Shown one piece after another: positions 25,240-37,357 of a DNA stretch of 64,000 nt. Numbering within the stretch: the first letter of the stretch is position 1; the number at the start of each line of letters is the position of its first letter. This stretch comes from Daldinia sp. FL1419 (taxonomy: Eukaryota > Ascomycota > Sordariomycetes > Xylariales > Hypoxylaceae). The translations under genes and the position numbers were made by a program. Below the pieces are notes generated by a model. That model ran no database searches, was not told the DNA's origin, and saw only the letters and a list, made by a program, of their open reading frames with translations. The DNA lies in the NCBI GenBank assembly GCA_025201765.1, contig MU623346.1, positions 372,001 through 436,000 of the forward strand. The letters are read 5' to 3'.

Positions 25240-28200
25240 GATTAAGGGTATCGAAGAATAACGGGCGAGGCAGGCGAATATCGGCGCTGAATTTTATATT
25301 AGATATTAATATACTAGACGCTTCTAAGGATTTATCTTACTATTAGGTCTATCTCCGTAGACTCAGCAAAGAGCAGGAGATGCAATGTTAGGAATATTTT
25401 GGCAGGGGAGAATTATTCAAAGTGGCTCGGATAGTAAACTTGGGAATTGAGTCCACGAAATTGACCAGGTAAAGAACAGCCTTACTAGCGAAGGGCTGAC
25501 CGACGAAGACAAATTACCTGCCACGAGAGTATAATTATGAGAAAAGTTTTTTAGGGTAGGACTGAAGCTGAAAAAGATGTGGTATTGCAGCTTCGATATG
25601 TAAGAGACAGCGTCGTGGCGGGTCGGATGCAAGTAGGAGGGAACTTGGTTACCGACATCCAATGCATAGGTGCACACACACTGTTAAGGGTTGTGGTACC
25701 TCAAACTTCAGTATTATTACCCCCTGTCAAGTCTCTCTCAACGTTGTACCTTTTATCCGACACTACTACTAAGTAAAAGGGTCTAGCGATTCTTCACAAA
25801 AGATATCTCCCTCGCCAGAAAAAAATTTAAGTTATTGTTGGGGATCTGTTTGGGTTAGGGTGCCACATTGTAAAACTTACCTGCTTAACCCTGCAATGAC
25901 GGCCTTACTATCCCCACTCTAATGGTACCACACAGCAGCCTGTATCTGTACTTGATTATCTGCAAGTGCAAGTACCCAATTCACTTGTCGACTGCCCCCT
26001 AATGTACTTCTCGCGGGCATGCCTTTACCCCTCGGTGCTGCAATGCAATTCCTGCGACTAATCTCTCCTCCTTCTTACTTGCATGTACCTGTGTACCTAA
26101 GGTAACTTAGGAAGCATCAAGGTTTCAAGGTTCTAGATTCCGTATCTCAGTTCACTAATCAGCCTCGATTATAATTACTGAATAGGTATAACTCCAGCCA
26201 CTTTGGAAAAGATTCGGCTCAAAATTCGCAAATACTAATAGTCCCGAGTCAGCAGATGGTGCTAGATGTGCAGGGACGTGGAGACAATGACTGATTCTAA
26301 ATTGGCAGATTGGTCGTTGGTCGAACTGGCACATCGAATCTAGACACTACCATTAGGTAGCCAAAACGATTACGAAAGCAGAACGAAAACCCTCGGGTCG
26401 TTATTGTAATAGGTTGTATCTTCGCTTTAAGGGATCGCTGGAACGTGGCCGGCCTGCATGGGCACACGGGCACACATGCCCCCACATCACGTATTTCCGA
26501 CTCCTCATCGCAGATGACAGGATAGCTTTTGCGTAAACAAAATACAGGGCTATAGCGATCTTTCCAAAGCCTGCTCTTGATGAGCGCCATCGGAACTACT
26601 ACGCGGACTTCAGCATGCAGAGAGATGGTGATATGATGCAATATCATGGAAGGAAGTTACTCCTTCAAAATTTAAAACAAAAAGATAACCAATCATTTCA
26701 TAACAATATGCGAATATATGTTCAATTTAGTTATTCTAATATGTTTCTCGCAAAGTCAATAAGATTTTCGATACGATGTGACGCAGACCACAGGCCGCAG
26801 GTTGACAGGCGACCGCAGCCTCGTTTCTTAAATCCTACTCTGGAAAACGAGAATCATCATCCTCGGATCAATCAAGATACCTAATGCAAGTTATCGCTGA
26901 CAGATACGTTAGTAACTTATCTGCAAGTATATATACTTGCATCAGCCATCAGTAAATCCCCCTGTATATGGAGGTATAGTGGAGACCTGGTGGAGGTCTG
27001 GTGGAGGTTGGACCGCTGGAGTGGTACGGCAAACAGACTACCGCCAAGCCATTCAGACGCACCCTTGGGCTGCTTGGGTGGTTCCTGGTATCACGGAATA
27101 GGATTCCTGGGGACACTACTCGCCCTTGGCTGTAGGAGCCTGCATGAGACTAAAGCTGGATGACGATTAACGACATACACAAATAAATAATTATTTCCAA
27201 AGAGCTAAAATTGTGGATAAGACCGCGAGGTTCTCTAGTTTCTAGCCGTTGAATCTAATGAACCTAATCTCTGCTCGGGAAGTCAATGGCGAAGAAAATT
27301 TATTAGCTGTCTGCTAGATCCAGGTCCAGTGATTAAATCAATAATTATTAACGAGGAAGGCAAAGGCAAATCGACAAAACCCCAACTTTGCGGGCTGAGT
27401 CTTGTGGAGAAGGGGTCTCGAGGGAAACTAATCTATAGTGGGAATAGGCCATAGAATATGGTTGAGAAATAGTGGAGCAGGAAATGCTTCGATGGCAAAT
27501 CATGGTAAAGCAAATTTAATGCTTTTACAGACGAGTCTTTAGAGGTCTCTCCCTGTCTAGACTTTACTACGTACATATGTTACAGTACTTTCTTGAATGC
27601 TGGCGGCATCGTAGTGGCCTCGAAAGATACAAATTTGTTAGTACCGTTGTAATTAATGCATAGAAGTTGCGGTGGCACTGCAGCTACTACGCATGACTAT
27701 GTCTAGTATGGCATGGGGGGATGCTCTAGGCCGTTGCCCACTAAATAAGTACATGTAGTTCAGCCATTGGCCCGGAAATGGGGAACCACAACCCTCTCTA
27801 CCTTAACTATCCCGCCAAAATTTTCCATAGCCGCAGTTCAACATTTGGGAAAGCCCTCTGCTCTTTCGATTGTTACACTTGGCATCCTTCCCGCTTGAGG
27901 AAGTGTGACCCCTGTATGTACCTACATAGTACATGTAAACTAACCCTACCCTCTTCGTACCTTGTACATTCTTTTCTAAGGGCCTGTCTTTCCCAGGCAA
28001 ACTTTTTGATCCAAAAAGTGATCGCCAACCATACGACGGCGACACTTCATAATCTCCCATGCCAAAGCCTAATTACTCAATTGATCAGTAATTCATCCAT
28101 CTATCAGTAATTCTTCCCCTTCCTCTCCTTCTCCTCTATCCTCCTCTAGAACTTGCCGGCTACACTGCTTCTAGTTGAGCTTGGCATACGCTCTTTTCCA

Positions 28201-28472
28201 CCTCGAATCCTCGTTATACTACTTGATCGTCGTCTTTTAAACTCCTTGACGATCTAAGCGAGAGACTAGAAGTAGATTACCAGAGAGGGGAGCTTGCTGG
28301 ACACGACCTAACAGGGCCTTTACTATCCGGATTAATCCGCCCTTCCTAGCCGACGTAAAATCAAACAAGCAAAGCCCATTAGAGTTGTCGACATTGCAGT
28401 CCTTCAAACTCGTCTTGCTTGCGGCCTATCCTTAATCCTATTTACCTAAGTACTTCGACCTCACCACTCAAG
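25240..28472. promoter_or_regulatory. Shared divergent FAS1-FAS2 promoter region
   Basis: 3.2 kb between the two FAS start codons with no supported gene. The heptamer TGCAAGT or its complement occurs at 25628, 25961, 25967, 26077, 26885, 26922 and 26935, all in the FAS1-proximal half. The last two form one palindrome. An inverted CCAAT box (ATTGG) is near 27765. The FAS2-proximal part is CT-rich, as in fungal leader regions. Coordinated control of both genes is inferred from the arrangement. Confidence 0.6.
26922..26941. promoter_or_regulatory. Perfect 20-bp palindrome in FAS divergent region
   Basis: TGCAAGTATA followed by its exact reverse complement, with no spacer. Each arm contains TGCAAGT, the heptamer repeated five more times in this intergenic region. 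This is the form expected of a dimeric transcription factor site, but no factor is known to me for it. Confidence 0.5.
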
Positions 28473-31400
28473 ATGCGTCCAGAAGTTGAGCAGGAGCTTG
28501 CTCATACCCTATTAGTTGAGCTTCTCGCCTATCAGTTTGCTTCCCCCGTGAGATGGATCGAAACCCAAGATGTCTTCCTCGGCGAGAAGACGGCCGAACG
28601 TATTGTCGAAGTTGGCCCCGCAGATACCTTAGGTGTGATGGCAAAGAGAACAATCGCATCCAAGTATGAAGCTTTCGATGCTGCCAAATCTATCCAGCGA
28701 CAGATCCTCTGCTATAATAAAGATGCAAAGGAGATCTACTACGATGTAGACCCCATTGAAGAGGAACAAGAACCAGCCGCTTCCACACCAGCAGCGTCAT
28801 CAAGCTCTGCGCCAGCACCCGCTGCTGTTGCTGCTCCAGCTGCCGCCGCTCCTGCACCCAGCGCGGGCCCCGCCGCAGCCGTAGACGATGCTCCAGTATC
28901 TGCTCTTGAGATAGTAAGAGCATTGATTGCACAAAAGTTGAAGAAGCCATTCCTAGAAGTACCTTTAAGCAAAGCTATTAAGGATTTAGTCGGAGGTCCG
29001 TATATGTCACAACTAGCATAGTTTTCAAAACGCTAACCAGACTCCAGGAAAATCCACCCTACAAAACGAAATCGTCGGAGACTTAGGAAAAGAATTTGGA
29101 TCAACTCCCGAAAAACCAGAAGATACCCCTATAGATGAGTTAGCAGGATTAATGCAGGCGACCTTTAATGGCCAGCTTGGAAAACAGTCTCAGTCACTTA
29201 TTGCCCGCCTAATTTCTTCTAAGATGCCGGGCGGGTTTAACATGACAACTGCACGCAAATACCTAGAGACGAGGTGGGGTCTAGGTCCCGGAAGACAAGA
29301 TGGTACCCTCATACTAGCCATCACTATGGAACCAGCAGCACGTCTAGGCTCCGAAAATGATGCCAAAGCATATCTAGACGATGTTGCACAGAAATATGCT
29401 ACGAACGCCGGCATTAGTCTGTCTACAGCGGCGGCCGCTGGTCCGGCATCCGGCGGCTCCGGCGGTATGATGATGGATCCCGCCGCCATTGATGCGCTTA
29501 CCAAAGATCAGCGAGCCTTGTTCAAGCAGCAATTAGAGTTACTCGCGAGATACCTGAAAATGGACCTCCGAGCAGGCGACAAAGCTGCACAAACCTCACA
29601 AGAATCGCAACAGGTGTTACAGGCGCAATTAGACCTTTGGGGCGCTGAACATGGCGACTTCTACGCGGCGGGTATCGAGCCAGTTTTTAGTCCTCTTAAA
29701 GCACGCACATACGATTCTTCCTGGAATTGGGCGCGTCAAGACGCCCTTAGCATGTATTACGATGTTATTTTTGGCCGGTTGCAGGTTGTCGACAGAGAAA
29801 TCGTGAGCCAATGCATCCGCATCATGAGCAAGTCAAACCCCTTGCTACTTGAATTTATGCAATATCACATCGATAACTGCCCAACGGAGCGTGGGGAAAC
29901 TTATAAACTTGCTAAGGAACTCGGACAGCAGCTCATCGAAAATTGCAAGGAGGTCTTGAATGTCGCACCGGCTTACAAGGACGTAGCTGTGCCAACTGGT
30001 CCCCATACGTCCATTGACGCCCGCGGAAACCTCAACTACGAAGAAGTTCCTCGACAGAGTTGCCGTAAGCTTGAGCATTACGTGCAGCAGATGGCTGAAG
30101 GTGGAAAGATCTCTGAGTACGGCAACCGGACCAAAGTGCAAAATGATCTCGGACGTCTTGTGAAACTTATCAAAGAGCAACATAAAATGTCGAAGACCGC
30201 GAAGCTCGAATTCAAGAACCTCTATGGCAACGTCCTCCGCTCTCTTGCCATGAATGAGAGCCAGATACTACCAAAGGACACCGGCAAAGCAAACGGCTTA
30301 ATCAAAAAAGCCGCCTTGAAGGCTAACGGCCAGGGTGGTAAGGGCAAGATGGAGACTATTCCATTCTTACATCTAAAGCGTCACAATTTGCACGGTTGGG
30401 AATATAGCAAGCGGTTGACTGGCATCTATCTTGACTGCCTTGAGGAAGCTGCTAAATCTGGCGTTACTTACCAAGACAAATATATTCTCATGACTGGAGC
30501 GGGTGCCGGTTCGATTGGTGCTGAAGTCCTCCAGGGCTTGATCAGTGGAGGTGCCAGGGTCATCGTGACAACCAGCCGATTCTCGCGACAGGTTACCGAG
30601 TACTACCAGGCGATGTACGCCAGGTACGGCGCCCGTGGCTCTAAGCTTGTCGTTGTACCATTCAACCAAGGTAGCAAGCAGGACGTAGAGGCCCTCGTCA
30701 ACTATATCTACGACCCCAAGGATGGGCTCGGATGGGATCTTGATTACATTGTTCCTTTCGCTGCCATATCAGAGAATGGTCGTCAAATTGACGGCATCGA
30801 TTCCAAGTCCGAACTGGCTCATCGTATCATGCTGACCAACCTCATCCGACTCTTGGGTTGCGTCAAGACGCAGAAATCCGAGCGCGGCTTTGAAACCCGT
30901 CCCGCCCAAGTTGTGATCCCGCTGTCGCCTAACCACGGTACATTCGGTAACGATGGTCTTTATTCCGAATCTAAGCTTGGTCTCGAGACTCTCTTCAACC
31001 GCTGGCACTCAGAAGACTGGGCCAACTATCTTACCATCTGTGGTGCTGTCATTGGTTGGACCCGTGGCACAGGTCTTATGTCCGGAAACAACATTGTGGC
31101 CGAAGGTGTCGAGCAGTTTGGCGTGCGCACGTTCTCCCAACAGGAGATGGCATTCAACCTTCTTGGTCTCATGTCTCCAGACATTGTCGACCTTTGCCAA
31201 AACGAACCTGTCTTCGCAGATCTCAACGGTGGTCTCCAGTTCATTCCTAACCTAAACGATGTCATGACTCGATTACGCAAGGATATTATGGAGACGAGTG
31301 AGGTTCGCCGAGCTGTCACCAAAGAGACGGCTATTGAAAATAAGATCGTAAACGGCGAGAACTCGGAAGCACTATACAAGAAGAAGGTGATCGAACCGCG

Positions 31401-34174
31401 TGCCAATATCAAGTTCGACTTCCCCCCACTTCCAGACTGGGAGAAAGAAATTCAACCATTCAACGATGGTCTGAAAGGCATGGTGGACTTAGAAAAGGTT
31501 GTCGTTGTCACTGGCTTTGCCGAATTAAGCCCTTGGGGTAACGCGAGAACACGTTGGGAGATGGAAGCATACGGCGAATTCTCGCTCGAGGGTTGCGTCG
31601 AGATGGCATGGATCATGGGCCTGATCAAGAACCACAACGGTCCCATTAAGGGCCAGCCTTACTCCGGCTGGGTTGACGCCAAGACTGGGGAACCAGTCGA
31701 AGACAAAGACGTTAAACAGAAGTACGAGGCGTATATTCTCGAGCATTCTGGTATACGTATCATTGAGCCCGAGCTTTTTGATGGGTACGATCCCAATAAG
31801 AAGATGATGTTGCACGAAATCCAGCTCGAAGAAGATCTAGAACCGTTTGAGGGATCTAAGGAGACTGCTGAGGAATTCAAGAGGCAGCATGGCGACAAGT
31901 GCGAGATTTTCGAGATTACAGAAACCGGCGAGTATACCATTCGTCTCAGGAAGGGTGCTACCCTCTGGATTCCGAAGGCTCTCAAATTCGATCGCCTCGT
32001 CGCTGGACAGATTCCCACAGGTTGGGATGCCAAGAAATATGGTGTGCCCGACGACATTATTTCACAAGTCGATCGTGTAACATTGTTCGTGCTCGTCTGT
32101 GTTGCTGAGGCGCTCCTCTCTTCGGGTATCACCGACCCCTACGAATTCTACAAGTATGTCCACGTATCCGAGCTTGGAAACTGCGTTGGGTCGGGTCAAG
32201 GTGGTATAAACGCTCTTAATGGGATCTACACTAAGCGCAAGATGGACCGTGACATCCAGAAGGATATCCTGCAAGAATCCTTCATCAACACTATGTCTGC
32301 TTGGGTCAATATGCTTCTGTTGTCTTCATCTGGCCCCATCAAGACCCCTGTGGGAGCCTGTGCTACCGCAGTGGAGTCAGTTGACGTTGGTTATGAAGCC
32401 ATCATGGAGGGCAAGGCACGTATCTGCCTAGTCGGTGGTTTTGACGACTTCGGCGAGGAGGGTTCTTATGAATTCGCCAACATGAAGGCGACGAGTAACA
32501 CGCTTGATGAGTTCGCTCACGGGCGTACCCCGCAGGAAATGTCGCGCCCGACCACCACCACCAGAGGTGGGTTCATGGAATCCCAGGGCTGTGGTATTCA
32601 AATCATCATGACGGCCAAGCTAGCACTCGATATGGGTGTCCCAATATACGGTATCCTTGCTCTTACTACTACCGCAAGTGACAAGATCGGACGGTCCGTC
32701 CCAGCCCCTGGACAAGGTCTATTAACCACAGCCCGGGAGGCTCCCAGCAAGTTCCCATCGCCTCTACTAGACCTGAAGTATCGTCGTCGACAGATCGATA
32801 TGCGCAAGAGGCAGATCCGCAACTGGAAAGAATCTGAGCTAGAATACCTATACGAAGAGGCAGCAGCTATGCGGTCCCAAGGTCACGAGTTCGACGAGAA
32901 GGAGTATACTCAGGCTCGTGCCGTCCATATTGAAAAGGAAGCAGCTAGACAGGAGAGGGAAGCCTTACGAAGTCTCGGAAATAATTTCTGGAAGCAAGAT
33001 CCTACAATTGCCCCTCTCCGTGGTGCCCTTGCCACTTGGGGCCTGACGATAGATGATCTAGATGTGGCGTCCTTCCACGGTACATCAACTAAGGCCAATG
33101 ACAAGAACGAGTCATCCGTCATCTGCCAACAATTGCGACATCTCGGCCGGAAGAAGGGTAATGCTGTTCTTGGTATATTCCAAAAGTACCTTACTGGCCA
33201 TCCTAAGGGTGCTGCTGGAGCTTGGATGTTCAACGGCTGCTTGCAAGTTCTAAACAGCGGTTTAGTTCCGGGCAATCGTAACGCAGACAATGTAGATAAG
33301 GACATGGAAAAGTTCGACTTGATTGTCTACCCTAGCCGAAGCCTCCAGACCGATGGTGTAAAGGCCTTCTCCCTCACATCGTTCGGTTTTGGTCAGAAGG
33401 GTGCTCAAGCCATTGGTGTTCACCCAAGGTATCTATATGCGGCCCTCGACAAGGACACGTACGCAGAATATTCTGCGAAGGTAATTGCCCGCCAAAAGAA
33501 GGCTTACCGGTACATGCACAACGGCATCGTCAACAATGCGATCTTCCAGGCGAAGGATCACGCACCATACACCGAGGATCAACTTTCCTCGGTTCTCCTA
33601 AACCCCGACGCCAGAGTGGCAGAGAATGGGAAGACTGCCGAGCTCATCTACCCCGTCGACTTTGCTCAGCGAGCTGCTAAGCCACATATCATGAAGGCTA
33701 AGAGCACCAAGGAAATGGTGGAGAGCCTAGCTCAAAGCCTTCAGACAGGCAAGAACAACAAGGTCGGTGTTGACGTAGAGGACATTGAAGCCGTTAACAT
33801 CGAGAACCCTACCTTTATCGAGCGCAACTTCACAGAAAACGAGATTGCGTACTGCCAAAAGACGCCGAGCCCACAGAGTTCCTTTGCCGGGCGCTGGAGT
33901 GCCAAGGAGGCAGTCTTCAAGAGTCTAGGTGTCCAAAGTAGGGGCGCGGGAGCTCCCCTAAAAGACATCGAAATTCTGCCCAATGAAACTGGCGCCCCTA
34001 TCGTTCACGTAAGTAGACCACTCATAATCCCCATCATCTTACTAGTTCGCTAATCGATTATAGCTTCATGGTGATGCCCAAGATGCCGCAAAGCAGGCAG
34101 GTGTTAAGGAAATCAGCGTCTCTATTTCGCACTCGGAAACGCAATCCATAGCAATTGCCGTTGCGACTTTTTAA
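28473..34174 (+). CDS. FAS2: Fatty acid synthase subunit alpha
   Basis: Alpha chain of the fungal fatty acid synthase. Exons are 28473-28995, 29048-34008 and 34064-34174, giving 1864 aa. Domains: an N-terminal segment completing the palmitoyl transferase; an Ala/Pro-rich linker (about 105-140); acyl carrier protein with phosphopantetheine Ser177 in GGKSTLQNE; ketoreductase with TGAGAGSIGAEVL near residue 656; ketosynthase with Cys1279 in PVGACATAVES, His1518 in SFHGTSTKAND and His1559 in TGHPKGAAGA; and a C-terminal phosphopantetheinyl transferase starting near GVDVEDIEAV (about 1748) with RWSAKEAVFKSLG. The first intron (52 nt, CTAAC branch) splits the Gly codon two residues before Ser177. 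It has a less usual GTCCGT donor. The second (55 nt) restores the final 36 residues ending in AIAVATF. A full, intact primary enzyme. Confidence 0.97.
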
Positions 34175-35491
34175 GGTCATTCTTCTACCGGGTTTGTTTT
34201 TCATAATCACTGGTGCGGCGCGGTGTTCGCGTATTGGGCATATCCTTCGGTTTATGATGTATATTGTCTGTAGAAACGTCAAATGGGGTCCTGTAGATTA
34301 GGAATACAGTCGCGGAGGCGGGACGAAAGGTAGAAACATCGATAGCTCTACCACTATAGCTCGGATAAAATAGGCCGGGTAAAAGATTTAATGTTACGGT
34401 TCATCGTTAAAGTCTTATCGGAGCATTGGTTTTGATGAATGAAGCGCATACGTGCAGGGTATTTGTAGATTTTGGAAGACTTTGTCTAGTGTAGGAAGTC
34501 TTCCTCGGCTTCGAGAAATTTCGCTTTGTGCATTGTGAGCTTGCCGGGGGCATGTGTATGACATGTGAAAGCGTCGTGCCGGCACTTGGATGGGTCGCAT
34601 CTGAGTTAAAGGCGGACGAAGTGGATATGTGCAGGCATCATGCCGATGGATCGTTCCCACGTCCACGGTAACCCTAGATAGCTCGCGTCCAGATGCGGTC
34701 TCATTCTGCAACGTGCACACAGACCTTTGCTCGGCCATCCTATCCGCTCCCCGCGCGCGCGCCCGCTCCTGCCGCTCTGTGGCCATGTGTTCTTGTCCCA
34801 TTGTAATAGGGCTTAGTCTAGTCGCCGGGGTCGTAGGGCTATGTAGTTGTACATAGGATAGAGACATGCCGGTACTTACTTACTTACTTACCTAGGTGGT
34901 CTAGCCTAATCCCGGGGAGTCAACGTGGGAATCACATGCATGGGATGGAGCTCCACGCGGCTACAGACCCGATAGAGGAGCCGCATTTGGCAGGGGTAGG
35001 TAGGTTGAGGGTAAGCTTTCCTTAGACCCGGCGAGGGTAGATTACGTCAAGCTGGGGATCTGAGGAGGCTTGGGTTGCGTGTTGTTGGATGGGTTTCGCG
35101 GAATTAGGTCTGGTCGATAGGTATTCTGACTGGGTGTTCTTGTTTTTGTGATTACCTATGTACCTGTAGTGGTAGTATCTCTAGCTTAGATGTATTTCGA
35201 TATAAAGAATATCTTATAACTACTAACTAGGTTATATATAACTCCTAACTTAGGATAATAGACATATAGGTTTATGCACGCTCGTAAGCCGTAAATATAT
35301 TTTCAATATTGTTGATAATAGATACTTGTTCTCATCGGATCTCTTGTCCATATAGGTTATTTAGATATCCTATTAAATATATATATATATGCCACACCCA
35401 CTTACACATAAAAATGACTCCTGCTCACAACCGCAGTCTGCGGTTAATATAACGTTAGGTACTATCACAACAGACAAAAATATAAAAATTA
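34175..35491. other. Intergenic region downstream of FAS2
   Basis: 1.3 kb without a supported gene. A 150-codon minus frame at 34415-34867 has no domain, a CG-rich low-complexity stretch and no homologue I recognise. A repeated ACTT run ending in ACCTAGGTGG is at about 34876-34898. Confidence 0.5.
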
Positions 35492-35527
35492 TGATCCCGC
35501 CCAGGCTCGAACTGGGGACCTTCTGTG

Positions 35528-35547
35528 TTCCAGGCTTAATCCTAAGC
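35528..35547 (-). other. Canonical tRNA intron after position 37
   Basis: A 20-nt insertion one base 3' of the UAC anticodon, the conserved position for introns removed by the eukaryotic tRNA-splicing endonuclease. Its presence suggests the gene is maintained as a processed tRNA gene. Confidence 0.85.
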
Positions 35548-35562
35548 TGTAAGACAGATGCC

Positions 35563-35630
35563 CTATAAGGTAAGTTAGTCTCGATTTGCTTCGTGGAGGT
35601 CCACTTAGTTAGACGAGGGATTTTACTTAC
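35563..35630 (-). other. Spliceosomal-intron-like insertion in the D arm of tRNA-Val
   Basis: 68 nt between T22 and G23 of the tRNA. It begins GTAAGT, has GACTAAC near its 3' end and finishes TTATAG. The length, donor, branch and acceptor match the mRNA introns of neighbouring genes. The donor hexamer is complementary to ACTTAC near the 3' end (35625-35630 with 35570-35575), and an internal GTGG/CCAC hairpin is possible. The junction is ambiguous by one base because G is present on both sides. Without removal, the D arm could not fold. Confidence 0.7.
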
Positions 35631-35653
35631 ATGACCAACTAGACCACGAGACC

Positions 35654-37357
35654 TATTAGAGGTAGTCGTTCAGATTCTCTATTGCGATTATTAATTAGTC
35701 TACCAGCTGATTTGCTAGAGGTTTCCATTTCGACGAATGGAACACGTTCTATTTCCTAAAGGGGTAGAAGACTATAATGCGTATAGTCGTGACTTACTAG
35801 CTAGTATATCGGGAATACATACTTCTTAGATTTATATTATTCGCAAATGGCATTCAGGATCACAGGTATATTTATTCGATCATTATTAATTTTCTTATTT
35901 CTCACAAGGGCACTACGCATCTCTTATTTACTCTATATATCCTCGTGTCTACACCCTACCTGCTCGTCCTCTGACGCAGTTGAGACTATAGATATAGTAC
36001 CCCATAACAATTACCTCAAATCTAGGTTTATTCGATTATTATCATCTACTAGCAAAGAAAAAGGTGTTGATTCTGTTCGAGATGCTCTATTACACCAATA
36101 TGAGCAGTTGTTGATTAGTTACCACACAAAACGTCAACTTTCCTGGCCATATCGTGAGAAGAAAAAGAAAAGCTATTACAGCTCCATTTCTTCATAAAAC
36201 TCACACCAGCACTTGAAATGCAATATTCTCTTTACTTATTAAGAAGTGGAAGTTGTCTGATGCGAGATACTCTTTCCACCTGATAGCTGCTCAATATCTC
36301 CTGGCAACCATGCACGCACAAGGGACAACCGTTGCAGCCAAGGTATGCAGGTAGGCAATACCGTGAGTACCTGAGTAGGTAGGTACCGTTGTCACCCGCA
36401 TTCGAATGATTGTTTCGACTCTTTATGAGTTGTATGTTACCAGCTGGCAAATTTCGTTCCTTCCTTCGTCATTCAGTCACCCCCTTTCAACATGTGCGCC
36501 GCTCCTTTCAATGCTGTTTTCGAGATACCCTTGAATTTTCTCTCAACCATGGAGGACTTGGTATTCGTTGCTGCGACCGAAATATTGGTGTCTCAGGATT
36601 ACTAGCCATGGAACTTGGCCCAAAGCTCTCCATGATGTACCTATGTCATGCGATGTGCCGGGTTGAATATCCACGCCTACCCCGATTACTTTGGTTCATA
36701 CTTCGCCGACAATTATTGTCATATTTACAGACAAGTCTCTGTTGCTCATGGATGGCCCGATAGGTAGTTGGTTTTTTAATGGGCAAGGCTCGGCGTAAGT
36801 TTATTTCTTTCTTGATTGCACACTTGCTCACAACTGTCCCGATTGGCATAGTATCCCTCATGAAGTCTCGATAGAAAGATGCTCACAGTTCTTTTGAGAG
36901 AAAGGGAATAACTAGTGGAAAAGGGAAAAAACTGGGGTTAGTATTGGATTGAATTTGCTCGAAGCACATTCTTTGAAAAATATGGTTTTGTAAATAGTGA
37001 ATCTCTTGTTCATCATTAAGCGTTCTAGGTTAATACAGCTTTAATACTATCAGGAACTACGTCACGTATTCCCTACCTTCTCGAATTTTCTTGCAAACAT
37101 GACTCAATGCATCTTTACAATAGGTCGACAATATACGTAGTGAATATTATATTAGGATCAAGAAAGCACAAGTATCAGTCAGCGATATAATAACTCGATT
37201 CGTAATAAATCAGACCTTTTTATATTTACGTAGATGAAGCTCTAGGTGTTACTCCACGCCGAAATACTATGTTGGATGGACAAGGTACCATTGCATGCAA
37301 TAGTAAAAGTGAGGGTATTCAGATCAATTCAGTAAAAAGTGGTTGTTCTAAGAAAGA
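35654..37357. other. Gene-poor AT-rich region
   Basis: About 1.7 kb. Frames of 116 codons (35847-36197, plus) and 117 codons (36410-36763, plus) occur, but neither has a recognisable domain, and I could not join them to other exons. A TAGGTAGGTACC motif lies near 36375. Otherwise nothing is identified. Confidence 0.4.

Larger units (their letters stand above)
35492..35653 (-). tRNA. tRNA-Val(UAC) with two introns, one in the D arm
   Basis: Read on the minus strand, 35653 is G1 and 35492 is A73. Removing 35563-35630 (68 nt) and 35528-35547 (20 nt) leaves a 74-nt cloverleaf. The acceptor stem GGTCTCG pairs with CGGGATC (two G-U pairs). The D stem is GTC/GGC. The anticodon stem TCTGT/ACAGA is perfect, with loop CTTACAC (anticodon UAC). 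The variable loop is 5 nt. The T stem CCCAG/CTGGG is perfect, with loop TTCGAGC. Box A (TGGTCTAGTTGG) and box B (AGTTCGAGCCT) are both intact. Two TTTTT runs follow within 20 nt, as for Pol III termination. The 20-nt insertion after A37 is a standard nuclear tRNA intron. The D-arm insertion is not standard and is described separately. Confidence 0.88.

Noticed and set aside
18890..34174. FAS1/FAS2 pair as part of a secondary-metabolite cluster
   Set aside because: Both subunits are full length with conserved sequence. The neighbours are Ku70, guanine deaminase and ferrochelatase, and no polyketide or peptide synthetase, P450 or cluster regulator adjoins.
34415..34867. 150-codon minus-strand frame after FAS2
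   Set aside because: No motif, and it includes a CG-repeat-encoded Arg/Ala stretch; length alone is not convincing.
35847..36197. 116-codon plus-strand frame with hydrophobic N-terminus near the tRNA gene
   Set aside because: Could suggest a small membrane protein, but the sequence is not recognisable, the DNA is AT-rich and low complexity, and there is no splice or promoter evidence.
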